From Tsuneonella suprasediminis (GTDB lineage: Bacteria; Pseudomonadota; Alphaproteobacteria; Sphingomonadales; Sphingomonadaceae), in NCBI RefSeq assembly GCF_003605755.1, contig NZ_RAHJ01000022.1:1-64000 (forward strand): a stretch of DNA of 64,000 bases, in the 5' to 3' direction. Of the stretch, positions 16,035-24,203 are shown one piece after another. The notes below the pieces were generated by a model. The model saw nothing but the letters and a program-made list of their open reading frames with translations. It had not been told where the DNA came from and did not search any database. The number at the start of each line of letters is the position of its first letter. The stretch's first letter is position 1. The position numbers and the translations under genes were made by a program.

Positions 16035-16882
16035 GCCGTTCGCCGACTGACCGGTTGTAGGCGCGACAATAAGCGAAGCTGCCATTCACTCGACCCGATG
16101 CAGAAGAAGCTGCTCGCCTTTCGCGCCGACGATGGCTTCCGGCCAGCCGTGGAGGCCACCGACCCGGCCACGCATATCGCCAAATTTAACCGCGAGGATC
16201 TTCCCACGATCGTCCAGAACGAGCATCTTTCGCTTAGCCCGGCCCGCGAGCTTCTCGGCGAAGACGATGTCACGCGCGCGCAGCTAGCAAAGCTGCACGA
16301 TATCGACGGGATCGCGCTTCTGGTCGAACGCTTCGACAGTCAAGGCGAGGAGCGGCTGCGTCTCGAGGATTTTGCGCAAATCCTCAGCCGACCACGGGGG
16401 CGGACCTTCGAAGGCAAATATGACGGGAGCTACGAGGAAGCGGCCGAAATTGTGACCCGCTATTCCGCGCGGGGCCGGGTCGACCTCGACCGGTTCTTCC
16501 GTCTTATCGTCTTCAATCTGGTCTTGGGAACGCCGACGCGCACCTCAAGAACTTCTCGCTGCTCGAACGGCCCGAAGGCCTGCGGCTCTCGCCCGCATAC
16601 GACCTCATCAACACGCTCGCCTACCCCGTCTACGACCGGATTACCGCGCTTTCGATCGGCGGACGCAAACGCGAATTCGATACGGTCGACCGCAAGATCG
16701 TCGAGCAATTCGGCCTCGATATCGGCTTGCCCCGCGCTGCCGTCGAGCGCACGCTTGCCGCGCTCGGCAAGGGGTTGGCGACCGCGCGCACGCTCGCGTT
16801 CGGGGACAAGGTTCAGCCCGATGATTTCCGCGAAACCTATCGGAACGTCATCCAGGGCCATGCGCAAAGGATCTTCACATGA
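16035..16882 (+). pseudogene. hipA: HipA kinase, N-truncated and frameshifted
   Basis: The sequence encodes the C-terminal two thirds of a HipA-family Ser/Thr kinase. HSLDPMQKKLLAFRADDGF corresponds to the family SLPGVQxKL segment, HIAKFN to the ATP-site lysine strand, and NEHLSLSPARELLG follows. At 16528/16529 one C is missing (TTGGGAACG against expected TTGGGCAACG). This breaks LGNADAHLKNFS, the catalytic NxDxHxKN loop, which continues in the next frame with LRLSPAYDLINT down to GHAQRIFT. About 130 N-terminal residues are also absent. The stop overlaps the ATG of the next gene (ATGA), so the order was hipA followed by an HTH gene. Confidence 0.85.
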
Positions 16883-17877
16883 CCGACTGGCCGATCGATT
16901 GGCGCGCAACGGTCGACGAAGCCATTCGCCGCCGCAAGGAAGAAGGTCTCAGCCAGCGCAGCCTAGCTGCACTGGCCAGCGTGAGCCTGCCGACGGTCAA
17001 TGCGTTCGAGCAGGGCCAGATCAACCTGCGCTTTGAAAGGGTAATCGCGATTCTCGAAGCGCTGGACCTCTTCGTGCGACCCGCCGACGAGGGCAGCTTC
17101 GAGAGCTTCCTGCACGACTCGCGTCGCCGATGGGAAGACCTCGTCGCACCGCTACCGTCCGATCACCCCTCGCGCCAACCGCTCGGGCACAGCGAACAGA
17201 CCTACGCCATCCTCGGCCTCGAGGATGTTCCTCCACCCAGCCAGCTTCGCGAGCTCCTGACCGACATCCCCAGGAGTTCCGGATGGACCCCGTTCTGGGT
17301 TCCGACCCGGCCGGACCTACGACCCGTCATCGAGGACGGTGCGCTCGAATGCTGGTTGGGCCGGCCCGACACCGACCGGCATTTTCGCGATGCGGCGCAT
17401 AGCGATTTCTGGCGCGTCACGCGCGATCCCTTCGCCTATCTCCAGCGCGGCTATCAGGAGGACGGTCCGGACAATCTCGAGCCGGGTACGATCTTCGACC
17501 TCACTTTGCCTATCTGGCGCACTGCCGAGTTCTTCCTGCATGCAATGAATTTCGCCCGCTTGCTGGGTGCCAGCGATACGACCGAAATCCGTTTCGTAGC
17601 TCGCTATACGGGACTCGAGGGCCGCACGTTGATCACCTGGGCAAAGCCGCTGCTGCGCGACGTTCTCGACCATCGGTTGCGCGCACGCTCGCACAAGGTC
17701 GAACTCACCACGGCAGCGCAAGTATCCGACCTTGAGCGCAGTCTCGAGGATGTCGTCCATGATTTCGTCGAACCGCTCTACGAACGCTTCGATGGTTACC
17801 GACCGTCGATCGAAATGGTAGCGAATCAACTGTCCGAACTGAAGCGGCAGCCTGGTTTCGGCGCTCGTGGAGGGTGA
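16879..17877 (+). CDS. HTH regulator with long unassigned C-terminal domain, 332 aa
   Basis: Residues about 8-70 form an XRE/HipB-type HTH (EEGLSQRSLAALASVSLPTV, then NAFEQGQINLRFERVIAILE). The remaining about 260 residues form a separate domain with conserved-looking FWRVTRDPFAYLQRGYQEDG and DLTLPIWRTAEFFLHAMNFA, followed by YTGLEGRTLITWA. This resembles the C-terminal part of AlbA_2/Schlafen-type DNA-binding proteins; the resemblance is from memory. Classical HipB is under 100 aa, so this is not a plain antitoxin. Translation is coupled to the dead hipA upstream, and the next gene begins 1 nt after its stop. It is intact while both partners are broken. Confidence 0.72.
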   Translation: MTDWPIDWRATVDEAIRRRKEEGLSQRSLAALASVSLPTVNAFEQGQINLRFERVIAILEALDLFVRPADEGSFESFLHDSRRRWEDLVAPLPSDHPSRQPLGHSEQTYAILGLEDVPPPSQLRELLTDIPRSSGWTPFWVPTRPDLRPVIEDGALECWLGRPDTDRHFRDAAHSDFWRVTRDPFAYLQRGYQEDGPDNLEPGTIFDLTLPIWRTAEFFLHAMNFARLLGASDTTEIRFVARYTGLEGRTLITWAKPLLRDVLDHRLRARSHKVELTTAAQVSDLERSLEDVVHDFVEPLYERFDGYRPSIEMVANQLSELKRQPGFGARGG

Positions 17878-17878
17878 G

Positions 17879-18860
17879 ATGGGACCGTTCGAGGTCTCCA
17901 AGGAACTTGTCGCAGGGCTGGACGATGTTCAACTGCGCGCCGTTCTTGAACGCCTGCTTGTTGCCGAGGCCAATTTGCGGGGCATTTCGCATTTCGCCAT
18001 CGCGGTCGGCGGAAATCAGACAGCAGCCGATGGCGACGTTGATGCATCGATACGGTGGAACGACTTGCCCGAGCCGGCCGACTGGTTGCCGCGGCGGCTG
18101 ATCTTTTTTCAGTGCAAGACCGAAGCGATGGGCCCGGCGAAGATTCGCGACGAGATGTGGCCTGCGGCAAAGCCGCGCCCGATCTTTTCCGAGCTCGCCA
18201 CCGAAGCCGGGGCCTATGTCATCTTCTCGACCGAGGATCCCACCAAGTCGGCGATGGACAATCGCTTGAAGGCGATGTGAGACAGCTTGGGCGATCTCGA
18301 ACAGGCTGACCGGATTCAAATCGATTTCTATGGGGCCGATCGAATTGCGCGCTGGGCCAATCGGCATCCCGGCGTAGCGATCTGGCTGCTCGGCCAAGGC
18401 GGCCGCTCGCTAGGCGGATGGCGCCCCTATGGCGACTGGTCGACGGAAGGCGCCACCAGCAAGCCCTATATCGTTGACGACCAGGCCCGTGCGACGTTCG
18501 GCGACGACTTGGTCGACATGCATTCAGCAATCGCGAATATACGTGCCGCCCTGCGCGAGCCAGGTGGCGTGGCGCGGCTCGTGGGCTTGTCAGGAATGGG
18601 CAAGACACGTCTTGCCGAGGCCCTGTTCGACGAAAATCTTGGCCAAGGGGCATTGCCCAAGGCCAAAGCCATCTACGGCGACGCCGAACGGGATCTAGAG
18701 GTGGGCGCCGCGCGGGTCGCTGAGGAACTCATGCTCGCCGGCGCCGACGCCCTTCTTGTCGACGACAACGCCAACGCGGCGATCCACGGCCAACTGGCCG
18801 AGATAGCGCGACGGTCCGGCAGCCATATCAGCGTGCTGACAATTGACTATGATATGGGCG
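17879..18860 (+). pseudogene. Nuclease-like/STAND-type NTPase gene, broken by TGA and truncated
   Basis: ATG 17879 follows GGAGG. The N-terminal domain (about 1-130) has DGDVDAS followed by LIFFQCKTEAMG, an acidic residue then Q-x-K pattern like Mrr/PD-(D/E)XK nucleases. The downstream part has RLVGLSGMGKTRLAEALF (Walker A) and ADALLVDDNAN (possible Walker B), in the style of STAND NTPases. An in-frame TGA at 18278-18280 interrupts otherwise continuous sequence (NRLKAM-stop-DSLGDLEQAD); one C-to-T change from CGA explains it. The gene then stops against an IS5-type transposase end near 18860. The intact protein was probably much larger. The domain layout recalls Avs-like anti-phage proteins (inference). 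Confidence 0.65.
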
Positions 18861-19150
18861 CCGACCTTGCGAACCGGGACATAGAGGCTGTCATTCCCGG
18901 GCGCTCAAACCGCCGCGTGAAAACCGGGCACGACCGCGAACTCTACAAGCAGCGCAACCAGATCGAGCGCTTCTTCGGACGCCTGAAAATCAACCCCGCC
19001 ATCGCCACGCGCTACGACCAGCTCGCTGAAAGCTTCCTATCCATGGTCCATATCGCAACCGCCAGATACTGCCCCAAATTCGTCCACGCCGCCCAAACCA
19101 TCGCAGACAAGTACCCGGTGCCAATTTCAATGAGTCGCTCCAGCACATAG
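18861..19150 (+). pseudogene. IS5-family transposase, C-terminal fragment
   Basis: The reading frame continues out of the NTPase remnant into IPGRSNRRVKTGHDRELYKQ and RNQIERFFGRLKINPAIATR, then YDQLAESFLSMVHIATARY. This is the end of an IS5-family DDE transposase with the catalytic glutamate in QIERFFGRLK. The N-terminal DDE residues are missing. After KFVHAA, where family members usually stop, the frame reads on for about 20 codons to TAG at 19150. It marks a deletion or insertion scar at the edge of the accessory region. Confidence 0.8.
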
Positions 19151-19206
19151 ACCAAACAATAGGCCTTGTGGTATTATTTTACCGCTCCGGAAACGCCCGG
19201 ATTTGC

Positions 19207-19236
19207 TTGACTTCGCGGACCTTGCGGGACAAATGC
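19207..19236 (+). promoter_or_regulatory. Possible rplM promoter
   Basis: TTGACT at 19207-19212 is a good -35 hexamer, and the -10 position 17-18 nt later falls on a weak ACAAAT/CAAATG. It is about 90 bp upstream of rplM, in the first non-mobile DNA after the IS5 remnant. The -10 is poor, so this is tentative. Confidence 0.35.
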
Positions 19237-19322
19237 GCACCTTCGCGGAACGGGGTGAGCCCCGATTCTCCGCCCATGATCGCCCGGCGACGGGCGTGAA
19301 CACGAATTAAGGAACACCAGCC

Positions 19323-19802
19323 ATGAAGGCGCTCAGCAAGACGACCCGGTCGATCAAACCGGCCGAGGTCGAAAAGAAATGGCACCTGATCGATGCCGAC
19401 GGTCTCGTCGTCGGTCGCCTTGCGACGATCGTTGCCAACATCCTGCGCGGCAAGACCAAGCCGAGCTTCACCCCGCATGTCGATTGCGGCGACCACGTGA
19501 TCGTGATCAACGCCGACAAGGTGCGTTTCACCGGGCGCAAGCTGCAGGACAAACGCTATTACAAGCACACCGGCTATGCTGGCGGCATCAAGGAAACCAG
19601 CCCTGCCAAGGTGCTGGAAGGCCGCTTCCCCGAGCGTGTGCTTGAAAAGGCTGTCGAACGCATGATCCCGCGTGGCCCGCTTGGCCGTCAGCAGATGAAG
19701 GCGCTGCACCTTTATGCCGGGACCGAGCATCCGCACGACGGGCAGCAGCCCGAAGTGCTCGACGTCGCTTCGATGAATCGCAAGAACAAGGTTGCCAAGT
19801 GA
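19323..19802 (+). CDS. rplM: 50S ribosomal protein L13
   Basis: L13 binds 23S rRNA early in large-subunit assembly. The 159-aa product has the family core [40 protein letters not shown] and [20 protein letters not shown]. The length is slightly above the 142-150 typical elsewhere because of a C-terminal tail, as in other alphaproteobacteria. An AAGGA ribosome-binding site precedes ATG 19323. The stop overlaps the rpsI start by one base (TGATG), the usual rplM-rpsI operon. This is the first core gene after the accessory region. Confidence 0.98.
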   Translation: MKALSKTTRSIKPAEVEKKWHLIDADGLVVGRLATIVANILRGKTKPSFTPHVDCGDHVIVINADKVRFTGRKLQDKRYYKHTGYAGGIKETSPAKVLEGRFPERVLEKAVERMIPRGPLGRQQMKALHLYAGTEHPHDGQQPEVLDVASMNRKNKVAK

Positions 19803-20320
19803 TGGCTGACGAAAACAACACCGTGTCGGATCTGGCCGACCTCAAGGACATCGCTGGCGACGCCCCCGCGGCGGACGCCGAGGCGATCGCTCAGTCTCCC
19901 GCTGCGCCGCTGCGCGAGCAGGAACTGGATCAGCATGGCCGCGCCTATGCCACCGGCCGTCGTAAGGACGCTGTGGCTCGCGTGTGGATCAAACCGGGCA
20001 CCGGCAAGATCACCGTCAACGGCCGCGATCAGGAAGTGTATTTCGCACGTCCGACGCTGCGTCTGGTTATCAACCAGCCCTTCGGCCTGACCGAACGCAC
20101 TGGCCAGTATGACGTTATCGCCACCGTACGCGGCGGCGGCCTGTCGGGTCAGGCTGGTGCTGTGAAGCACGGCATTAGCCAGGCACTGAGCAAGTACGAA
20201 CCGGCCCTGCGGTCCACCGTCAAGGCCGCCGGGTTCCTCACCCGCGACAGCCGTGTGGTCGAACGTAAGAAGTATGGCCGTGCGAAGGCACGTCGCAGCT
20301 TCCAGTTCTCGAAGCGCTAA
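19802..20320 (+). CDS. rpsI: 30S ribosomal protein S9
   Basis: The 172-aa product has an alphaproteobacterial acidic N-terminal extension of about 40 residues ([15 protein letters not shown]) before the conserved core [20 protein letters not shown]. It ends with the basic tail [16 protein letters not shown], whose final Lys-Arg reaches toward the P-site tRNA in known S9 structures. The start is ATG 19802, overlapping the rplM stop codon. A rho-independent terminator follows 25 bp after the stop. Confidence 0.98.
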   Translation: MADENNTVSDLADLKDIAGDAPAADAEAIAQSPAAPLREQELDQHGRAYATGRRKDAVARVWIKPGTGKITVNGRDQEVYFARPTLRLVINQPFGLTERTGQYDVIATVRGGGLSGQAGAVKHGISQALSKYEPALRSTVKAAGFLTRDSRVVERKKYGRAKARRSFQFSKR

Positions 20321-20344
20321 GCGTTTCGGAACGAACGAATTTCG

Positions 20345-20373
20345 AAAGGGCGGCCCGTTTGGGTCGCCCTTTT
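20345..20373 (+). terminator. Rho-independent terminator after rplM-rpsI
   Basis: AAAGGGCG and CGCCCTTT pair with extra CCC/GGG bases around a GTTT loop, and the stem ends in TTTT. It lies 25 bp after the rpsI stop codon. Confidence 0.85.
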
Positions 20374-20386
20374 CATTTGGCGCGGA

Positions 20387-20578
20387 TCAGCTTGCGGTGC
20401 TGCGCGTGATCGCGCGGGCCACTGCCCAACTGACCGGCATCGCAACAACGAAGCCGCCCAATGCGCCCAACAACAGCGATGTCGGATCGGATTTGTTGAT
20501 TACTAACAACGCAGTAATCGCCACGCCCATCAGCACGGTTGCCACAATGAAATGCAGGATCAATGCAAGGCGGATCAT
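20387..20578 (-). CDS. Small two-helix membrane protein, 63 aa
   Basis: The 63-residue product has two hydrophobic helices, about 3-26 (LALILHFIVATVLMGVAITA) and about 35-56 (LLLGALGGFVVAMPVSWAVA), with a basic C-terminus. ATG 20578 has GGAGG 6 nt upstream. Similar small alphaproteobacterial proteins are sometimes mislabelled CTP synthetase in databases; nothing here supports that. It is probably an inner-membrane protein of unknown role. Confidence 0.7.
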   Translation of the reverse strand: MIRLALILHFIVATVLMGVAITALLVINKSDPTSLLLGALGGFVVAMPVSWAVARAITRSTAS

Positions 20579-20655
20579 CGCGCCCCTCCTCTCGGTCCCT
20601 AAACGACTGGAGGACAGGTCTTAAATCACCAAATCCAGCAAAGATTTGACCGAGA

Positions 20656-21513
20656 TCAGTAAACCGGCGGATCGGTGCGCGGGACGGCACCGACCGGGGC
20701 CACGGGTTCGCCCGGTTCACGCGGGGGCATGGCATCTTCGGGGACGGAATCGATCTTCATATCCTCGGTCGGGACCGCCTGCAGATTGCGCGCCTCGACG
20801 CACAATTTGCCATCGACGAAAGTCAACTCATTGAAACTTTGGGGAGTCGAGCGGATGCGCTGCGACAAAGTGCCCGCCCCCACCATCCGGACAGGGCCAT
20901 TGACGGTGTCGGCCATCAGATCGAACGGGTCGTGGACATGCCCGGTCAGCACAGCAACCACATTGCGCTTTGCCAGTTCGGCCAACGCCCGTGTGCCACC
21001 GCGGGTGAGCGCCGTTCCCCGTGTACCCACCTCCACCAGCGGGTGATGTGCGGCAACAAGTACCTGTGTTCCTTCGGGAAGTGCGTCGATCGCCGCCAGA
21101 CATCTGGCCAATGCAGCATCCCCGACCCATCCTTTCGACCAGTTGAGGCGGGGTTGTGCGCGGGCCGTCGTGCGGAGCGACACCACCGCCATGCCTGGCA
21201 GGTCGATTTCCTTTTCCACGACCTGCTCCATCCCGTGAAACCGGCGATATGGATCGAAAAAACGCTCCAACGGATTGAAATACGGGAGATCGTGGTTACC
21301 CACTTCGACCGTGACCGGTGCCTCCAGCGACAGTATCCAGTCGCGCGCGGCAGCGAATTCGCGGTGACGTGCGCGCATCGTGAGATCGCCGGTAATGACC
21401 ACCGCATCAGGCTTTCGATTCGCCACTTCCGCAGCGACCCAATCGAGCGCACGGTTGTGTTCGAGCCCGAAATGAACGTCGGACAGGTGGAATAACAACG
21501 GTTTATCGGCCAT
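20656..21513 (-). CDS. Calcineurin-type metallophosphoesterase
   Basis: This 285-aa phosphoesterase has the five metal-site blocks visible: LSDVHFG (D, H), VVITGDLT (GD), VEVGNHDLPY (GNHD), VAAHHPLV (H) and TGHVHDPF (GHxH). The set is complete, so a dinuclear-metal hydrolase is expected. It lacks a signal peptide and is cytoplasmic. ATG 21513 is preferred over an upstream start because the homologous sequence begins at MADKPLLFHLSD. Its start overlaps the end of the lipid-kinase gene by 11 nt. Such pairs act in lipid or cyclic-nucleotide metabolism, but the substrate is unknown. Confidence 0.9.
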   Translation of the reverse strand: MADKPLLFHLSDVHFGLEHNRALDWVAAEVANRKPDAVVITGDLTMRARHREFAAARDWILSLEAPVTVEVGNHDLPYFNPLERFFDPYRRFHGMEQVVEKEIDLPGMAVVSLRTTARAQPRLNWSKGWVGDAALARCLAAIDALPEGTQVLVAAHHPLVEVGTRGTALTRGGTRALAELAKRNVVAVLTGHVHDPFDLMADTVNGPVRMVGAGTLSQRIRSTPQSFNELTFVDGKLCVEARNLQAVPTEDMKIDSVPEDAMPPREPGEPVAPVGAVPRTDPPVY

Positions 21514-22360
21514 CTGCAGGACCAAGCAGATCGACACCCAGGGTGTCGAGCGAAAACACGACTTGCGGGCCGCCTTCCGACCGTTCTCCGTCGATCATCA
21601 ACGGGATAGGTGCATTCTCCACAGATCGGCAGACGACCTTGTCCGCCGTGGCCAGATCATCGTGCGGACCAGCCCGAAAATCGCGCGCAAGAATCGCCGC
21701 ACCTTGTTGAAGTAATGTGAGAAATCCCTCGGCCCCATAACCCGCGATCGCCATCCCGGAAGGGCCGGGGACGAGCCGCACGCCCGAGTACCCTTCCGGT
21801 CGTCCGCGCGGAGGATCGACCACTGCGACCATCGGACCGGCAGTGCTTTCGGACGCGGCCTCAATACTTTTTGCCAATAATTCCGGTATGTTACCGTCCC
21901 GCAATTCTTCGCGTACATCGGCCCATGTCGCGCCCGGCCCGGCCAGCACTTCGGACAAAGCCAACAGCCCGCCGTCACCCCGAATGCAGGCGCGCCGCTG
22001 GGGTGTAAGCCGCCCCTCAGCAAAATCTTTCAATATTTCAAGGGGATCACGCTCCCCAAAAATCGTCCGGCAGAGCAAGTTGAAGGTTCCGCCCGGCAAT
22101 GGCAGCACCGCCCCGTCGAACCCTTCCAGCCCGGCGATAGTGCGGCTGAGGGTGCCATCGCCGCCGAGAATCACGATCAGTTTTACGCCTGCAAGGCTGG
22201 CCTGATCCGCGCTTAAATTTTCGCCTTCGCAACAATCAGTTACACGATCGGGGGCATAGTCCGCATCGCGCAACATTACAGTCACTTCACCTAGTAAAGT
22301 GCGGTCGAAGCTTCCGCTGGAACCGTTATAAATCAACCATGTGAGCCGATTGTCCGTCAT
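21503..22360 (-). CDS. Diacylglycerol kinase-type lipid kinase
   Basis: The 285-aa product has the DAGK catalytic fold: NGSSGSFD as the N-terminal nucleotide loop, VILGGDGTLSRTIAGLEGFD with the GGDGT signature, and PLPGGTFNLLCRTIFGERD matching the PxGTxN block. Members phosphorylate diacylglycerol, sphingosine or related lipids at the membrane. Sphingomonads make glycosphingolipids, so a sphingoid substrate is conceivable but not shown. It is translationally linked to the downstream metallophosphoesterase. Confidence 0.88.
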   Translation of the reverse strand: MTDNRLTWLIYNGSSGSFDRTLLGEVTVMLRDADYAPDRVTDCCEGENLSADQASLAGVKLIVILGGDGTLSRTIAGLEGFDGAVLPLPGGTFNLLCRTIFGERDPLEILKDFAEGRLTPQRRACIRGDGGLLALSEVLAGPGATWADVREELRDGNIPELLAKSIEAASESTAGPMVAVVDPPRGRPEGYSGVRLVPGPSGMAIAGYGAEGFLTLLQQGAAILARDFRAGPHDDLATADKVVCRSVENAPIPLMIDGERSEGGPQVVFSLDTLGVDLLGPADGR

Positions 22361-22426
22361 GCTGCATCAGCGCAAATACGCACAGACAGTTCCCGTTGAC
22401 ACATAACCATCCTCACTTGACGGGGA

Positions 22427-22693
22427 TCACACCCGATTTGACAAAATCAGCCATGCGCCAATCAAATTCAGCGCGGAATACCCGGCATAGACCCATCCAA
22501 GCCAGGGCCAGCCATTGGCAGCCAGCAGCATCGCAGCCAGCAAAACCAGAAACTCTGTCACCAGCGTTCCGCGGCCACCCAGCATGTGAACGTACCACGG
22601 CATCCGGCCAAGCAATGGGTGCCTGCTTTCCAGCACAGCCTTGTGAACCGCGAAATTGCCGATTCCCAGCATGAAAATGACGACCAGCACCAT
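22427..22693 (-). CDS. Small membrane protein, 88 aa
   Basis: The 88-residue product has a hydrophobic start (MVLVVIFMLGIGNFAVHKAV), a central helix (TLVTEFLVLLAAMLLAANGW) and a C-terminal helix (WVYAGYSALNLIGAWLILSN), suggesting three membrane segments. ATG 22693 is chosen because the sequence before it is low-quality Arg-rich translation. No recognised family. It lies next to the lipid kinase, separated by 66 bp. Confidence 0.62.
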   Translation of the reverse strand: MVLVVIFMLGIGNFAVHKAVLESRHPLLGRMPWYVHMLGGRGTLVTEFLVLLAAMLLAANGWPWLGWVYAGYSALNLIGAWLILSNRV

Positions 22694-22966
22694 GGCCGCG
22701 AATGTGCCGCATTGTTCGTCGGGCTGCAAATGCCTTTCATCCGGCGAAATGCGCCATCGGTCGTCTGGCGGATTCGATGGTCGGAACCCGGCGGCACATT
22801 GTCGAGGCTTTGCTGATCGCACCGCCGCCCTGGCGTAGGAATGGCTTCGCAGGAGAGGTCGCCAGCCCACAGGAAATGGCGCCGTTCCTGCAACCGGAAA
22901 GAGGATGATTCACCGTGCGATCGATGCGCCCCAGCATGGTTTCGCACCCAGTATAAGGAACGAACC

Positions 22967-23254
22967 ATGTCTAGCCCCCTTCTCGCGATTGCCCTTGCCA
23001 GCGCCATTTCAGCCACTTCGCCAGCACCGACCATGCAAGTGAAGTTCGACGATCTGAACCTGTCGACACCCGCCGGGCAGGAAATGCTGCAAAAACGCAT
23101 CAAATCGGCCGCCCGCGACGTTTGCGGGATGGACGACAAGACCACCGGCACCCGCATCCGATCTTCGGAATCGGCGCGGTGCTACAATCAGGCGGTCGGC
23201 TCCGCCACTGCCGCTGTCGCCGCCGCAGTTCGCAAAGCGCGCGCCGACAGCTGA
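22967..23254 (+). CDS. UrcA family protein
   Basis: This 95-aa secreted protein has a short signal peptide (MSSPLLAIALASAISATSPA) followed by the UrcA pattern VKFDDLNLSTPAGQEMLQKR, IKSAARDVCG and a second Cys in SARCYNQAV. The two cysteines probably form a disulfide in the periplasm. The family is small, largely confined to sphingomonads and relatives, and of unknown function. An AAGGAA ribosome-binding site precedes ATG 22967. A strong terminator follows the stop. Confidence 0.8.
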   Translation: MSSPLLAIALASAISATSPAPTMQVKFDDLNLSTPAGQEMLQKRIKSAARDVCGMDDKTTGTRIRSSESARCYNQAVGSATAAVAAAVRKARADS

Positions 23255-23297
23255 ACCGAATAACGAACGAGCTCCCGCTGTACCCGGTGGGAATCGG

Positions 23298-23332
23298 GCC
23301 CGAGCCGGTCTTAGTCCCCCGGCTCGGGCTTT
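23298..23332 (+). terminator. Terminator after the UrcA gene
   Basis: GCCCGAGCCGG (23298-23308) and CCGGCTCGGGC (23319-23329) form an 11-bp perfect stem with a 10-nt loop, followed by TTT. It lies 44 bp after the UrcA stop codon. Confidence 0.8.
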
Positions 23333-23459
23333 CGCTTGTCTGGCGCGCAACGCGGCAATCCATCGCCCGCCCGTCGCCCCCGCCACAACCGATGCGGCAG
23401 ACGTTGCCCGTGCGTGATCGATTACGCCCGCATTCGCGATGGCCGCGAAGCACCAAAGC

Positions 23460-24203
23460 TCAGCGCCCGGCCATCGCCTTCACACGGGGGAGATAAGTGC
23501 GACCGATCCGCATCGCGTCGCCATCTTCCAGTTCCACCGACCACACGCCCAGCCCATCGTGGCGCAGGCCGCGAATGCGGTCGCGGCGCAGGATCGTGGA
23601 GCGGTGGATGCGGATGAATTCCGCCGGGTCCAGCCGCGCCTCCAGCCCGGCGATGGTCTGCAACAGCAGATAGCTGCGATCTTCGACGTGCAGCCGCACA
23701 TAATCGCGCTCTGCATCGATCCGCGCGACTTGCGCCACTTCGATCCGCAGCAATTCGGAGCGGTGCGGCACCCACAATTCGTCGAGCCACTGGCTCTCTG
23801 CCCGCTCCACAGTAGAGCGCCGACTGTCGGCCCGTTCGATCGCGCGACCCAGCCGTTCGGGGGTGACCGGCTTCAACACATAGTCAACCGCGTCGAGATC
23901 GAATGCCTCAACCGCGAAATGATCGTGGGCAGTTACGAAAATCACCGCCGGCCGATTGTCCTGCTTCGCCAGCTTGCGCGCCACCGCCAGCCCGTCAACC
24001 TCCGGCATCGTCATGTCGAGCAGCACGAGATCGGGGGAGAGTGCCCCGATCAGGCGCAATGCCGCCGCGCCGTCGCTAGCGGTGCCCACGACACTGAGCC
24101 CGTCCATTCTGGCGCAGATCACCTGCATCCGTTCGACTGCCAGCGGCTCGTCATCAACGATCAGAGTCCGCATTTTGGGGCGTTCGGCAGCAGAATCAGG
24201 CAT
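23460..24203 (-). CDS. LytTR-type response regulator
   Basis: The 247-aa product has an N-terminal receiver domain (acidic pair D17/D18 in LIVDDEPLA, phospho-acceptor D63 in LVLLDMTMPEVDG, T91, K111) and a C-terminal LytTR DNA-binding domain (IDAERDYVRLHVEDRSYLLL, IRIHRSTILRRDRI). The members are LytR/AlgR-type regulators that bind direct repeats upstream of target promoters. Its start overlaps the end of the histidine-kinase gene by 8 nt, so the pair is a two-component system. ATG 24173 is an alternative start. Confidence 0.93.
   Translation of the reverse strand: MPDSAAERPKMRTLIVDDEPLAVERMQVICARMDGLSVVGTASDGAAALRLIGALSPDLVLLDMTMPEVDGLAVARKLAKQDNRPAVIFVTAHDHFAVEAFDLDAVDYVLKPVTPERLGRAIERADSRRSTVERAESQWLDELWVPHRSELLRIEVAQVARIDAERDYVRLHVEDRSYLLLQTIAGLEARLDPAEFIRIHRSTILRRDRIRGLRHDGLGVWSVELEDGDAMRIGRTYLPRVKAMAGR

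Noticed and set aside
18278-18280. Selenocysteine or recoded stop
   Set aside because: There is no reason to expect selenium chemistry in a nuclease/NTPase linker; a single C-to-T change from Arg CGA is simpler, and the gene is also truncated downstream.
22694-22966. Riboswitch in the leader between the 88-aa gene and the UrcA gene
   Set aside because: I looked for cobalamin, TPP, glycine and SAM core words and found none convincing on either strand.
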